NCBI RefSeq assembly: GCF_910592395.1
Contig: NC_088310.1
Span: 1,495,501-1,559,500 of the forward strand
DNA: 64,000 nt
Reading direction: 5' to 3'
DNA from: Lineus longissimus
Taxonomy: Eukaryota > Nemertea > Pilidiophora > Heteronemertea > Lineidae
A program made the position numbers and the translations under genes. Shown here one piece after another: positions 45,401-57,860 of this stretch; position 1 is the stretch's first letter, and each line of letters begins with the position of its first letter. The notes under the pieces were generated by a model that saw only the letters and a list, made by a program, of their open reading frames with translations, was not told the origin of the DNA and did no database searches.

Positions 45401-45594
45401 GGGACACAACAACTAGGTTTGATGTGGCCTTGCAGGGTTTTCACCCGGCACCCGTGGTTTCTCTGCGGACCCTCAAGGCTGATGTCCAGGTCGGATTGAA
45501 GCCAGGACAAGCAGAGGAATGCCGGGCAGCCAATGAAAACTGGATGGTCACAGGAGAATATGCCGTCATTCAGTTTTCTTCACTAGTGTTGTAA
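42470..45594 (+). CDS. ARMT1: Damage-control phosphatase ARMT1 (DUF89 family), complete, five exons
   Basis: Exons: 42470-42507, 43431-43536, 43913-44148, 44461-44620, 44845-45594. Phases agree and give 429 residues (human 441). The DUF89 fold binds a divalent metal. Ligand positions appear as D240-N241 in ILDNAGFEL and D278 in WFVSDVT, and GDLNYRKLTGDR followed by GFHPAP and LRTLKADVQVGL closes the active site. The family removes phosphate from damaged or side-product sugar phosphates such as fructose 1-phosphate; the human protein was also reported as a PCNA carboxyl-methyltransferase. The N-terminal exon is only 38 nt (MALPESLSAKFI) and was placed because ATG has A at -3 and its donor phase matches. 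Intron 1 holds a large fold-back element. AATAAA is at 46012-46017. Confidence 0.93.
42572..43060. mobile_element. Fold-back element with about 126-bp arms in ARMT1 intron 1
   Basis: The left arm 42572-42697 and right arm 42936-43060 are reverse complements with very few differences (for example AACCCATCAAG against AACCTATCAAG). The loop is about 240 bp. Both arms contain ACAGACCGGGGGAGCTGGC and its complement. No transposase is encoded, consistent with a MITE or fold-back transposon. Confidence 0.85.
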
Positions 45595-46344
45595 GGAATT
45601 TTATTTCCCTTTGTGGTAGTGAATCTACATGTAGTCTGCTAGTTAATTGTACAATGTGCTCAGTAACTGATTAGAACATTCCAAAACCATGGTGCTCATA
45701 TATGTATATTTTCTGAAATCAATAGCTATTCTGACTCCAGGCGGCTGCCATGTTTTGTCATCACGGAGATTTGACCTGAGTGGCTCCTTTTGCCAGTCAG
45801 GGGTTCACCACTAAATGGTGTCATGGAATCTGCCCCTTCTTTGACACCCCCACTGTTTGTGACATGACATCTTTCCCAATGTTGTTGTGCAATTATGGTC
45901 TAGAAACCATGTACATATTCTCCTTTTCTCTGTTTTACTCTTGCACGGAGATTTAAAACTTCTCTTGTCGAATGTATTGTCCGTAAAAATTATATCATTT
46001 TGGGTTATTTTAATAAATTATGCATCAAATAATTACCTAGGAGTTGACTTTTCATAAATAATGAATGTGGTTGTGATCGAGTCCTTGAGAGAGGAAGTTG
46101 TTTGACACAACTTTTGAGACACAAAAATGCTTGATGCATTTTCTCTCAAGTTTGGATTGAACAAAGAAGGGTTAATATTCATCTGTCTCCCACTAGAGGG
46201 CATATATGCATATGAGCAAGCCGCAACTTGTGTTTGGTTGTGGTGGGATCAGGCGTCTGGATGGTTGTGAGGATATCCTACAAGGGCACTGCTGTTCTAC
46301 ATTCATTGCAAAGGCCTCTGATGCTGACATTCTGTACCATGTAC
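45595..46344 (+). other. ARMT1 3' UTR and flank
   Basis: AT-rich non-coding sequence with AATAAA at 46012-46017. No further gene until the 94-bp array. Confidence 0.55.
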
Positions 46345-46860
46345 CATTGCAGTCTTTATGCTGTCCCTCTGCACCAAGTACCACCATGCTTGATGTGACT
46401 GTCTTCAAGAGCACATTGAGACTGCGCGCAGCTCTATCCATTGCAAGGAGTCTTTATGCTGTCCCTCTGCACCAAGTACCACCATGCTTGATGTGACTGT
46501 CTTCAAGAGCACATTGAGACTGCAGCTCTATCCATTGCAAGGAGTCCTTATGCAGTCCCTCTGCACCAAGAACCACCGTGCTTGATGTGACTGTCTTCAA
46601 GAGCACGTTGAGACTGCAGCTCTATCTATTGCAAGGAGTCTTTATGCTGTCCCTCTGCACCAAGAACCACCATGCTTGAAGTGACTGTCTTCAAGAGCAC
46701 GTTGAGACTGCAGCTCTATCCATTGCAAGGAGTCTTTATGCTGTCCCTCTGCACCAAGAACCACCGTGCTTGATGTGACTGTCTTCAAGAGCACGTTGAG
46801 ACTGCAGCTCTATCCATTACAAAGGGTCTCTGTTCTTCTGCACCAAGTTCCATACTTGGA
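46345..46860. repeat. Tandem array, 94-bp period, about five copies
   Basis: The block ATTGCAAGGAGTCTTTATGC recurs at about 46347, 46441, 46535, 46629, 46723 and in degenerate form at 46817. Units also contain CCATGCTTGATGTGACTGTC and CTTCAAGAGCAC. A diverged reverse-complement relative is at 53456-53640. Open frames across it are repetitive artefacts. Confidence 0.9.
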
Positions 46861-47568
46861 CAAAAGTATGATACCCAAGTACATCACGATTGTCGTGACC
46901 ATCTTTAAGGAGCACATGGGGACTTCAGCTTGATGCCCATTGGAATGGTTCCAGAAGGCAGTGTCATTAAAGTGTTACCTTATCAAGAGGAGGGAAGTGT
47001 TCTGATGGCATATGGTCCTCAAATAGTCACGGGAATGTATATGACCAATGCCATGGATTTTGAGGATTATCGTCTTCGACAAGTTTAATAGAAAGTACAT
47101 CAATGATTCAGCAAAGTAACATCATTTAATCTCTTACTTTATTGTAAAATTTGATTGTACAAAATGACGTTAGAATGACAATGGCAGTGACTACACTATT
47201 GAACTGACTGAACCAGTGACCACAAAAAAAGTTCTCAACCAGTTATTTGGAGGGTACGATTGAAGAATGAGTCCAAAATATTCGTGTTAACTGGAAATTG
47301 TACCCAAGCACATATCAGTCCAGTACTGTGCATTTCTCAAAGACAATACATGTACATGTACATGTATTCCAACAACAGTTTGTAAGTAAGTTTCTTAATG
47401 GTACAAAGCCAATCACTTCATGTATGTATGTATTCACTGCAAGTGTACATGTTCACACCATGCAGTGAGAGTCTTTGTATTTGGACATACAGTTCCATGT
47501 CACTGTGAATCAAGCCTTCCAGCTGGACAATCCTAGTCCACAGAGTCGGATTGACTGAGATCACAGAG
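46861..47568 (-). other. SAE1 3' UTR and intergenic sequence
   Basis: On the minus strand AATAAA lies at 47143-47138, about 430 bp past the SAE1 stop at 47569. ARMT1 and SAE1 converge here. ACATGTACATGTA simple sequence occurs near 47350. Confidence 0.5.
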
Positions 47569-50500
47569 TCAGTATCCAAGATGTTCTACTATTCCACAGC
47601 CTTCCCTGCCATCAAAAAGGAAGAAGTTATTCAATGGGGCATCCTTCTGGGAGACAGCCTGGAAACAGAGAAAACAAATTTGAATTTTGTTGCAAATAGA
47701 CCAATTGCTCGGGGCCATTTGGTGATACTTCCCGTCTTCTTCACCTCCGAGGTGAATCCAGAACTTTTCAATAATCTAAACTGATCAAATCTTCTTCTCA
47801 ATACTCATGATTTATCACTGCTCACCTTGATGATTTCTTGTGCCATTAAGCCTCCCACCACAGCACATGCCGCACTCAGTTCTGCTATACTGTAACTTAA
47901 GGAAAAAGAAATACCTTTTAGCTTCTGTGGAGTTACTTGATCAACATATCAAATGTGAAATTGTCTCCCAATTTACACATCAATGATCAATTCATATGAA
48001 AAAGTGCATGATGATATGATGTTGCTGATTAGGGTGTGAATATTACCAACCCATATTACAGACACATAAACCTTTCTTCCACTCCAATATGCAAGAAGAC
48101 TAAACCAATATACATGTATATAATTGTGATCAAGGCACTTTCAAGTTGGGATCAGTAGACAAGAAATATCAAGTCACTTGCACAATTTTAAGAAGATTTT
48201 AAAGGTCTGCATACTTACTTCACAAACTCTTCACCTAATTTTTCAGGTGCCAAATTCATCTTCTCTAAGACCTCCAGCTGTAGATTAGTCAAAGTTGTCT
48301 TATCTTCTGTAGCTGTCTTCGCTGCAGGCCACCTCTTCTCCTTCTCTCGGAAGCGCAGGAACACTGAAATAGTAACCAGTAGCAACATGTCTTTATCTTC
48401 ATCTGATTTGTTAAGGTGACAGGAGATTGCAGAATTCATCAACTGAAGATTACTATGCCATTCAGAAGACAACCTGAAGAAGCACTTTTAGAAATCCATT
48501 TTGAATTAGTAGAAATATTACATGACTAATCTGGGCCGACCCCAGTCACCAAATCTGTCTGTTTTTCAAAATAACCTTTTTTTACTAGGTGGGGTGTTTT
48601 TCTAATAACTTTTTGTCTCTCTACATTATATGTACAAGGCTTAGTCAAAGTGAACTAAAAAGACTTTGTGATTCAGATTGTTTACCTTGTGTCATAGGAT
48701 AAACATGAGAAAGCCGTTTGAGAATTTTCTTATTGGTGTCCTTCTCCCAGTCAACATTCAGGGCTTGCTCCAGTCTCGTGAAGGCCATAGTCTGGAAAAA
48801 CCAATCATTGGAAAATGACATTAGGTTTGGATTGGAGCAGTTGAAACCTGCCCAGACATGAGGATTGCGATGCTACTAATCTTGATGATTATCAAATGAT
48901 ATCTGGTTAGAGACTCTCACAAGTCTCAATAACCAAATGAATGGGCACAAGCTGCTCATGGGGACGTCTCATATATCTCACAGAACATAGCTTTCCATGC
49001 TATAGAGAAATATATTGTTGAATAGAAGACAACCTGGTGCCCTGTGCATATAAGTCACACGAAGACCACCAATTTGACCCAGTAGCTCCTTCCTGTAGTC
49101 CCCCTTTAATAAGTGAGACACCTACTTTTTTAACTGTTTGTGTTTCATTCTCAGCCTTCTTCTTCTTCTCACTTGGTTCACCATCTTCATTTCCTTCTTC
49201 AGGCTTCTTCTTCACAACAACCTCTCTGGAAAAAAGTGCAATAAGATGTTAAGTTACAGCAGTTTGGGTCCTACCAACATCACAATCAACATATAATGAT
49301 AAAAGACCAAGAGTTTATACTGTTTAGAGCCAATGATGTCCTTGTGATTTTGTGTAAGAGGAAACCGGGTCAACAGAGGGTAACATCACTGTGTGTTCAA
49401 ATTCAATTGGTCGCAGTGCTCAGGCCAGCCTCTGCCCCAGGCTTGTGTGGATATTTAAGTTCTCTGACCAGTTATTATGTTCTGGTCATCCAACTGACTA
49501 GTACATTATCAGAAAGTGTCAAATATCAACTTACTCAGCATACTCATGTTGATCATTGAGATCTGTGAAGGCAAATCCATAAAATCCAAACACTTGTCCA
49601 GCAAAGAACAAGATATTACTCCTATGGGTGATCCTGTTTAGTCTCAGCAGTGTCTCCTCGGAACAACAGGTCGCACAGATGACGTGGAATTGTTCAAAGT
49701 ACTCATCAGCTTTAGCATCGACACTCTCTGTATATGCTGAAACCTTCACCATAGGGTTCAACTTCTGAACATTTTCTAAAGAACTTGTAGCCCTCTGAAA
49801 GTAAATTTATATCATGATATGACAACCACTAGGTTTTGGAACTTATCATCATCATCATCATCATCGAATAAGGTTGAAGGCAATGACAAAGCTGATCGAA
49901 CCACTATTCTGTCAATTTGTTCATATGGATATCCATAATGACCAAGCTGATCGAACCACTATTCTGTCAATATGTTCATATGGATATCCATACCAAATTT
50001 CTAATATGAAAATCCATTCCATTTCAGACTGAGGATGTCAACATACATTTTTTCCAACATCTTCTCTTGACACAAGGAATGTTGAGCCTGCATCTTCTTC
50101 TGTTACCTATAAAACAAGTGGAAAACTAAATATTAATTATCAACAGCAATATTTAAGTATTCAGTCATTCTTCATCCACAGTACTTTCACACTAAATCAT
50201 TTCTCAGATTAAGAATAAAAGAATGATTTGTTCTTCCTCATCTCCACAATGCAGAGTGGCAGAGTGACTGTAAATGGCTGCTCAAGTTTCCAGGGCTATG
50301 ATTCCTTTCATCACAAGATGCTTGACACAATCTCTCAGTACCGGTAGGTAGTTAACCATCACCAGTCGACCACTTGGTAACCAATGGCAAGGCTTTTTCT
50401 TTGATCTTGAAGATTGCACGACTACCCATTGACTTATCTGATCCAACAATTGATTGATACAATGATTGCCATATTCTTACCTCATTGTCATCAAGTAAAG

Positions 50501-51018
50501 TGAGGGATTTGATTCCGGACAAGGCAATGTTCTTTGCAACCTCAGCCCCAAGTCCACTCATACCAATGAGTAGCACATTTGCTGCATGCAACCTGAAATA
50601 AGAAGGAAAAGTAGTAAACATTTCAGAGATTCAGATAATACTCGTACTGCAGTGCCAGTGGCCAGTGGTCTGGTCTGTAGTGTAGTATTTTTAGTTGTAA
50701 TGTAGAATAGAAACACTTTTAAAGAGCAAGTTCAAAGACAAAGGCTATAGGTAGGTCTAGGACAGTGTATTTCATTAGCAATTTATCACCTGAAGCAGAA
50801 GGGAAATTAGTTTAAAACACATAATGCTTGAAATACGAAAAGAAATTATGTCACATTTGGCGCCCCAAACATGCAGGCAATGGCTAGAATAGCGAATAGA
50901 TGAGGATAGAAAATGACAATGACCTTTTCTGGGCATCTAAACCCCACAATCTAATCTGGCGGTCATAAAGAGCGGCTTCATCTTCCGTGATGTTCTCTAT
51001 TTCACGTTCCTCTACCAT
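47569..51018 (-). CDS. SAE1: SUMO-activating enzyme subunit 1 (AOS1), complete, nine exons
   Basis: Exons (minus): 51018-50924, 50592-50481, 50106-50047, 49794-49535, 49225-49126, 48791-48686, 48363-48219, 47889-47826, 47658-47569. Phases agree and give 343 residues (human 346). SAE1 pairs with UBA2/SAE2 to form the nuclear E1 that activates SUMO with ATP. YDRQIRLWGLDAQKR and IGMSGLGAEVAKN are the ThiF-type nucleotide-binding start, and FFAGQVFGFYGFAF and AVVGGLMAQEIIK are conserved in the family. A Lys/Glu-rich insert encoded by 49225-49126 (KKKPEEGNEDGEPSEKKKK) replaces the vertebrate linker and could act as a nuclear signal. No catalytic Cys domain is expected, since it resides in the partner. 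The protein ends IVEHLGY, like vertebrate IVECLGPK. The start has A at -3. Confidence 0.94.
49845..49993. repeat. ATC microsatellite and a 56-bp tandem duplication in a SAE1 intron
   Basis: A run of ATC triplets at about 49845-49865 is followed by two nearly identical copies of a block of about 56 bp containing AGCTGATCGAACCACTATTC and TTCATATGGATATCCATA. It lies within the SAE1 intron between 50046 and 49795. Confidence 0.85.
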
Positions 51019-51240
51019 TCTTGACTGAATAAGTGCCTCGATTCTAAATATTTTTGAGGAAAAACTAGTTCAAAATAGTTTGGAAATTGCAGGATGCACA
51101 AAACTGCCATCTACGAACGATTCGGAAAACTAACATTCTTGCTCAAAGTTAAGAAAACTTGACGTACATTTTTCCACGAATAATTATTTTCGCTGCGTGA
51201 GACTTTATTTTGAGCCATGCTTGACTTCCGGTAAAACAAA
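51019..51240. promoter_or_regulatory. Shared divergent promoter of SAE1 and SRP14
   Basis: The start codons of SAE1 (minus, 51018) and SRP14 (plus, 51241) are 222 bp apart, including both 5' UTRs. No TATA box is apparent in either direction. The spacing implies a compact bidirectional promoter; individual factor sites were not identified. Confidence 0.7.
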
Positions 51241-52895
51241 ATGGTTTTGTTAGAAAGTGATGCTGTAAGTTTCCCTTTAATACCTGCCATTGGTTCACTT
51301 TTTTGCTTTCAGATTTCTCACACATATGCTTCTTGTTACCCTGATTCAGTAGAATAGGACAGTGTTGACTTTTTCAATTTCTATTTCAGTTTTTGAGTGA
51401 GCTAACGAGGCTCTTCCAAAAACAGAAAAATCTGCCAGCTGGATGCGGATCCATCAGTATGACCATGAAGAGATGTAGGTATTCTGTTATAATTATTGGC
51501 CTTTTACAGACTGAGCAGCATCAAGCATGACATTGTAAGCACCACATTATAGTCACGACTGCGATGAAGACAGGTAGCTACGATGGCTGGGCCCGGGATC
51601 GACGGGATTGGTTTGTCATTGTTTGTGACCTGGCTCAGTGGAGTATGCCTAGCTGCTGGCTGGTGGAGTGGTGCCACTGGTGGGGCCGGGACACAACTCA
51701 CCAGCATGCCAGGGCTAAACTTTAGAATCCCCGATCGGAAATGACGTAGTTTGATCGCATTCAACTATAAATCCATTGAACAGTGGTGCTTAGTTAGTCA
51801 ACCGATGACCTTTTTTTGGGGTGTGATCGGGGATTGTAAACTCGTTCCCATGCCAGCAACTAGGGGGCCTAACATTGATGATAATGATGCGGCTTCTCGC
51901 GAATGCAACTTTCCTCAAAATTCACTTGTTTTGACGTCAGAACATCAGTATTATCAGGTCCCAATTCGTCTCCCGCTACGGATTTTATCAGGATCTTCTT
52001 TCGTTTCAGATGATGGGCGAACCAAACCAAAGCCAAGGGCATCCAAATCACAGCACCATCATGAACCTGTTGAGTACAAATGTTTGATTAGAGCATCCTT
52101 AGGAAACAAGAAACTATCAACAGTTGTAAGTATTGGTCTGGTTCTTTATTTGGCCAGTTTCAGGTGTTGCTGTTGCCCTAGTCCTATCCATCCTTAGGAA
52201 ATCAGGGCAAGTTCTACCTCCGGCAAAGCTTGGCTATTCCATTGTATTCTGGATGATACAGATTAGTGTGAATTATCAAAACTTTGCCGTGTATTGTGTA
52301 AACTTATTCAGTACAGATACCTTTGAACTAAGACAAGGTCATACAAATACTTTTTACTTGTGATGAGCTGTTGCCTTGTTTTGCAGGAAATGTCGCTTCC
52401 AGTGAACAGAATTAGTATTACCATTTTTGTATTCTACTTTTCAGGTTGGACAAAAAGATGTAAACAAATTTCAAATGGTGAGTTGAGCACGTCACGTGTT
52501 CAGACTACAGGGGGCATAATGAGACAGTCCATATTTGCCAGTAAAGTAGTGAAGAATTCTTTGCTCAATCAGATCCAACATTCTTCCTACTGGTGGTGAT
52601 TTTGATCTTAGAGTGGGGAGGGGGGTTGGGTGGGATTGTCAGCCCGATTGAAAAGGAAATCAGAAGAGATATTTAGTCTCACAGGTCATTATTACAAGAG
52701 TATCATCATGTGATGTTGTTAAATCTGTAAGGGTAATCTAGTCTTCATGAAGAGCATGATATTGAAGGAATTCAAACAGCTGTGTTTGCTCTTTTTCAGG
52801 CATATGCCAATTTACTCAAAGGCAATATAGATGGACTGAAAAAGAAGGAAAAGAAATCTGCCAAAGGAAAAGTAAAGACAGCCAAGGCAACTTAG
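51241..52895 (+). CDS. SRP14: Signal recognition particle 14 kDa protein, complete, five exons
   Basis: Exons: 51241-51264, 51390-51474, 52010-52125, 52445-52477, 52800-52895. Phases agree and give 117 residues. SRP14 pairs with SRP9 on the Alu domain of SRP RNA and mediates elongation arrest in the cytosol. MVLLESDAFLSELTRLFQK is nearly the vertebrate start, YDGRTKPKPR follows the family, and VNKFQMAYANLLKGNIDGLK is the conserved C-terminal helix. The chain ends in a short Lys/Ala tail (KKKEKKSAKGKVKTAKAT) rather than the long alanine-rich tail of primates. A MITE lies in intron 2. AATAAA is at 53201-53206. It is divergent with SAE1. Confidence 0.94.
51721..51840. mobile_element. MITE, 120 bp, in SRP14 intron 2
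   Basis: TTTAGAATCCCCGATC at 51721-51736 pairs with GATCGGGGATTGTAAA at 51825-51840, with one mismatch. It is the reverse-complement relative of 27657-27792; beyond the terminal repeat both copies share GGGAACGAG, so the true element may extend slightly further. Confidence 0.85.
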
Positions 52896-53455
52896 AGACA
52901 ATGTGGACTCGTGTGGAAAGTGTTTGTTTCTATTCCAAACAGTGAAGTCTTTTCACACCAATATTTCCTGATATGAAACAATTGTGAGATGTTGTCGTTA
53001 CCTTTTCTATTTTATTTTCATTTTGATACCACTGATTTCATGGCACAAAGGAGATCATTGGTGAAAAGGCTTCATTGTTATTCTGAGCATGTGGCATGTA
53101 GATTGTCTCTTCAAGTTGTGACTACGAATTGCATGGAGCCTGTGTTTGGCTATTTGTGTGTTTGTGTCATGATGTATATAGTATCATAGCCTATCATCCA
53201 AATAAAACCCATTAACTTAAATTCTAGATTTAAGAATATTACTTATTACCAAGCATGCCATCCAAGTTATTGCCAAATTGAGGACCCTTAGTATTGAGTT
53301 GTTCTTCTTGATGAAATGACTGTGCTGGAGGTTCCACTATTTCCATCCAGTAAATAGTCTACAGAGGAAGGTTTGCATTGCAGGAAAAGTATCCTTTAGC
53401 CTTTGGCCAAGATTGGCATCAGGTCGCTTTGTAATGGATTTGAGCTGCAATCTCA
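52896..53455 (+). other. SRP14 3' UTR and flank
   Basis: Non-coding, with AATAAA at 53201-53206. Nothing else recognisable. Confidence 0.55.
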
Positions 53456-53640
53456 ATGCCCTTTGAGGATGGATGCAACAAGCATGGCATACTTGGATCA
53501 GAGTATGGTACTTGGTACCGGAAGACCACATCAGGTCACTTTGTTATGAATAGATCTGGTGGCTGTCTCAGTCTTCAGGTGCTCTTGAAGACGGTCACAT
53601 CAGGCATAAAGAGGGACACATCAAGCATGGTATACTGGAG
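53456..53640 (-). repeat. Diverged relative of the 94-bp repeat
   Basis: On the minus strand it contains CCATGCTTGATGTGTCCCTC and TGATGTGACCGTCTTCAAGA, matching parts of the units at 46345-46860. It is not a perfect tandem here. Confidence 0.6.
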
Positions 53641-53742
53641 TCCAAGCTAAGTGCAGTTCTTGGGGCCAAATACAGAACTTGGTAGAGAAGGAAAGCATCA
53701 GATAATGCCTGAAGTACTATTTGAAATACATGACAATACAAT

Positions 53743-53990
53743 GGTCTTGCAAACTCTGAACTGACCTGACCACAATCATCTGTAGAGACTGGTGTTATTC
53801 AAGGTCCCACCACAGGTACTACCTCGAGTATCACTTGGAGTGCCCAGCAATGAAACTGGTCTTGCAAACTCTAGACTGACCTGACCACCATCATCTGTAG
53901 AGACTGGTGTTATTCAAGGTCCAACCAAGGTACTACCTTGAGTATTACTTTGGAGTGCCCGGCAATGAATCGGGTCTTGCTCATTCTGAA
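53743..53990. repeat. Tandem duplication, about 115-117-bp period, about two copies
   Basis: GGTCTTGCAAACTCT followed by GACTGACCTGACCAC and ATCATCTGTAGAGACTGGTG recurs after about 117 bp, and a third start (GGGTCTTGCTCATTCTGAAC) is at about 53970. Confidence 0.8.
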
Positions 53991-56900
53991 CTGACAAAAA
54001 TGAGGCTGGCAACATCCCCATCGTGAGCATGGTGAAATGAACTTAGCCACTATGTTATCACATAGGCAAACATCTGATGTTGAGAATTCCAAGGGTTCCA
54101 GAATTGGCAGAATGTGGGAACTGGACAGATGAACACAAACCAGTCAATTTAATATAAAATACTTTGAATATTTTATTTAAAACATTTGCTATGAACAGGA
54201 CACAGTTGCTAACATTGCAAACACTGATACACATGACTGCATGTACATTGTTTTCTACGGATTATTTACTGTAAAGTAAGTCTGTTCCACCAAGCAAATT
54301 AATACATGACTCACCGCACAGAACATCAAGGAGAATCATCAGCATTCAGCTTTTGACAGTCTTGATGAACTCCTTTCAACCTATTGTGGGACTCCACGAG
54401 AACTATTCTGGTCAAGGATAATGAAATGAACTTATGGGACTTAAGTACTAGTAACAGTAGATGAGGTTTATGGGACTATTCACTAGTGGCGGTAGATAAT
54501 GTTATTTTAACAGCAAGGGGTATGAAGGCAAAGCTTAATCACCTTGAGTGAATCGTGGCATTTTCAAATGATTTTGAAAGGAGTTCCTCAGATGATCGAA
54601 TGCACTGACTTTAACTTCTCGACCTTCATCGACTAAAGACACAAGGACATTAATCTTAATGGCTGATTGCTGAGTAGCGCTAGCTGGTGTTTAGATAGCC
54701 ACATCTACACCACGTCACCCCGGAAAATATTTGAGAGCAGTAATCCGTGAGAATGTGCGAAACAAAGTCTTCAAGATTTACGAGTCATAAGCTATGACTA
54801 AATGTAAAGATTTTAGGAGTTTATCTGTCATGCCAGAGTGGAAATTGACCAGTAGTGTTTGCTAGTTGTTAAATGAGGAATGTTCAAAACTGCTCCTGAA
54901 CATTTTCCTTTTGGGAGTTTCTACTGCACCACAACATCATACATTACACCCAAGAGGTCAAGGTCACAGAACTAGAAGTAACCACGGATACAGTTTTTGA
55001 CATCACCACAACATCTATGTTGTGTATAATGGGGTAAAAAGCAGGCAAGGTATACCTGTTCAAAATTAGACGGTTACTCAACAAATTCTCAGACCTCCAA
55101 GATACAAAAGTCTGGACTGGTGTCTGAAAATCAATCAACAGAAAATATCTGCATTACGATTCCAAAATAGTGCTGCCATTTTGTTTTGTAAATTACTACC
55201 TCGCCTAAGCCTCATCCTAGAAGTTTAAAACACCATTCAAACACCTGGGAGTGAGGTTAGGTTTCACCGTTGTATTTTTTGCATAACTTTGGTATTAACC
55301 GGGACAATTATGAATATTTGGACGATATTTGGGCACAGGATATTTTGCACGCCGCTCGTTTATAACATGACTGATGAAGTTGTAGAAAGAGAGAACTACA
55401 ATGGATGAGAATTATTAGTACACTCAGTACCGTGACAATTTATTAGAGACACTTCAACTTATTGGAGAAGGAGAAAAGACAAATTAGCAAAGAAGTCCAT
55501 AATTTCCAAGTTTAAAAGGTTATCAAGCAGCTTCCCTTGCACTGGAGTTATGAAGTCAAAGGATTCTTCTACATGTACTTGCAAATTTCCAAAATTTGGC
55601 TCCTTTAAAATTCGGTGCATGACAAAAAATAAAGTTGAGAAGGAAAAGAGAATCGACCACCGCATATACGAAATCATTCATGATAGTATAGTGATCGCTT
55701 GATATTTTTCGATGTATAACATGATAAGTGGTATTTTCAACCTAAAGCATTTTCTATTCAATGGCATAGGACTGAATTCCTAAAGAATAGTTTCCAGTTG
55801 AAAGTGTCCCGCTCAAAATACACTTGATGAAATATGAGAAACACCTATGGTACAACACAGTACAGTCAACTACTCCGCAAACTTACAATACAAGTGACAG
55901 CACGACGTACACGCATCAATGCCAATGGATATGTTGATGTTGAAAATGCATTATTACTTCAATGTTTGCTGCCTCATCGAAATAAAAAAGAATCACGATC
56001 ACGTTAGAGTTAACTGGTATTGGTTACACACGAATAGTATTTGAACATGTTGAAGATATTCAGTAGTTTGCCACGACATCCATCGTACATGTACATGACA
56101 ATAGCACATTTTAATAAACACCAATATCTCCTAACCTTCAAGCAACTGTCAATGGTAGTCTTGTACACCACCACCACCACCTTCGCAGAGTCTTTAGGCA
56201 AGGGATGATAATTTGCTGATCATTTATTTTGGTGATCAGTAATTGCCGTGGCTTTATTACAAGATATTGAAGTCTTATCTTGGTCAGGCTCGTAAGGAGG
56301 ACAGGTTCAAGACACACTATTGACAGTTGCATCTGTTGAATGCTTCATGACATTTTTCAGGCAGTGTTAACAATACACTCAGACATTACTAAATGAACAC
56401 CCATCTCATCAGAAAATGTAATAATGGTTCACTCTGGACCACTAGACTCATGAAAATTTATGAAACAGCAAGAGGTTCTCGGTAGAGCCGAGAGTAAAGT
56501 GATCTACCCTGCTGACAAAAGTTTACACAATTGGGGCAAAATATGATATGAGGTCTTGACCTAGGTTGAAAACCAAGATATAGGTTTTGCTGCAAGATCG
56601 CGGAAGAGAAAAGAGGAACTTTTGACACATGCAATAATCATCGGAGGTTGCAGCAACAGAACTCTCACTTGTCTGGCTTTGTTATCAGTTGCCCACCTAT
56701 CAGGTAATAAACTTGCCATCAAGAAAAATAACAGTTACTCAAAGTAAATAGTTCGTAAAATACTCAACTTTCTGTTGAAACGAATTAATCAGATAGCTGC
56801 TGTAGCTAAAAATTATTCAAATAATGCAAAAATAATGATTGGCCAATTTATACCATATACTTCTGGTTATCATTTTACAAGGCAAATTAAAATCAAAGAA

Positions 56901-57689
56901 AATCAAATAATTCAAACGGCAATCACGGAATAGTTGATATATGTAAAGTCGATATGCTGAAGTTCCGATAGAAAAGACAAGTTTTCAAACAAATCATATC
57001 AAGTTTTGTAACCATGAACTTTAAAAAGTTGGCATTATGGTACAAGGCTGTAGTATTTCTTATGGCAGTAGTACAAAATCAGTCAGGAACCATAGGAATT
57101 TACCAATCTTCAGAAATTATTCTGAGAAAATTACACAATATTGTGAAGTTTGGAATTACCAAGAGTTACAAACTCTATCACCCTTGGTTTCAGATTTATC
57201 AGCTCTACTTCAAAAAGTTTCACGAACTTCTGAAACGTGTACAGCTTAAAAACACTCCTCAAATAACTGTGCCCCTGTGTAATTAGAGCAATTCTAATGC
57301 TATCGACAAATGTATCATATTCACCATAGTCAAATGCAACAGCAGCCACTAAAATAAATAACACCTACAAAATATAGATACAGATTTTCTCATGAAAAAT
57401 TAAGTTAAGCAGATCAGTTTTTATGCTCAGTAATAACTTTAACTAAACTAAGGTGTGTCCTGGTCTGACCCACCAACAAACACCTAACTGGCTGCGGTCA
57501 ACCCACATTCACAACTGTTTTAAAATTTTACCCACAAATTACTCTACGGGCGGGGGGCAGAACATCAACCCCCCCAATCTTGTCTGGTTCAAATGTTCAA
57601 ATGAACATTATTGCCAACTGTTCATATACCTGTACACCATAAACCTGGATATTTTTACTATTGTGACTCCTCATGGGCCTTGCTGTATG

Positions 57690-57860
57690 GAAACACAGCA
57701 GAACCTCTCTACCGAGGACACCCTTAAGACTAACAAATGCTGTCCTCATATTCGAGAGGTGTCTTTAAGACCTAAGGCTGTGTACTTAATCACGAGGGTG
57801 TACTTCCTAGATATAGAGAGACATTTGCTAAGTGAGGTTCAACTGTACTACATGCAACTC
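57690..57860. repeat. Small dispersed repeat with ACCTCTCTACCGAGGACAC motif
   Basis: AACCTCTCTACCGAGGACAC, then TGCTGTCCTCATATTCGAGA, then GAGGTGTCTTTAAGACC and TGAGGTTCAACTGTA. It is related to 21440-21545. Probably a DNA-transposon-derived repeat. Confidence 0.5.

Noticed and set aside
47551-47784. Plus-strand open frame at the SAE1 3' end
   Set aside because: It is antisense to the last SAE1 exon, which has matching phase, acceptor and family similarity.
57014-57286. 90-codon frame with hydrophobic start
   Set aside because: AT-rich, no splice or family support, located in a long non-coding stretch.
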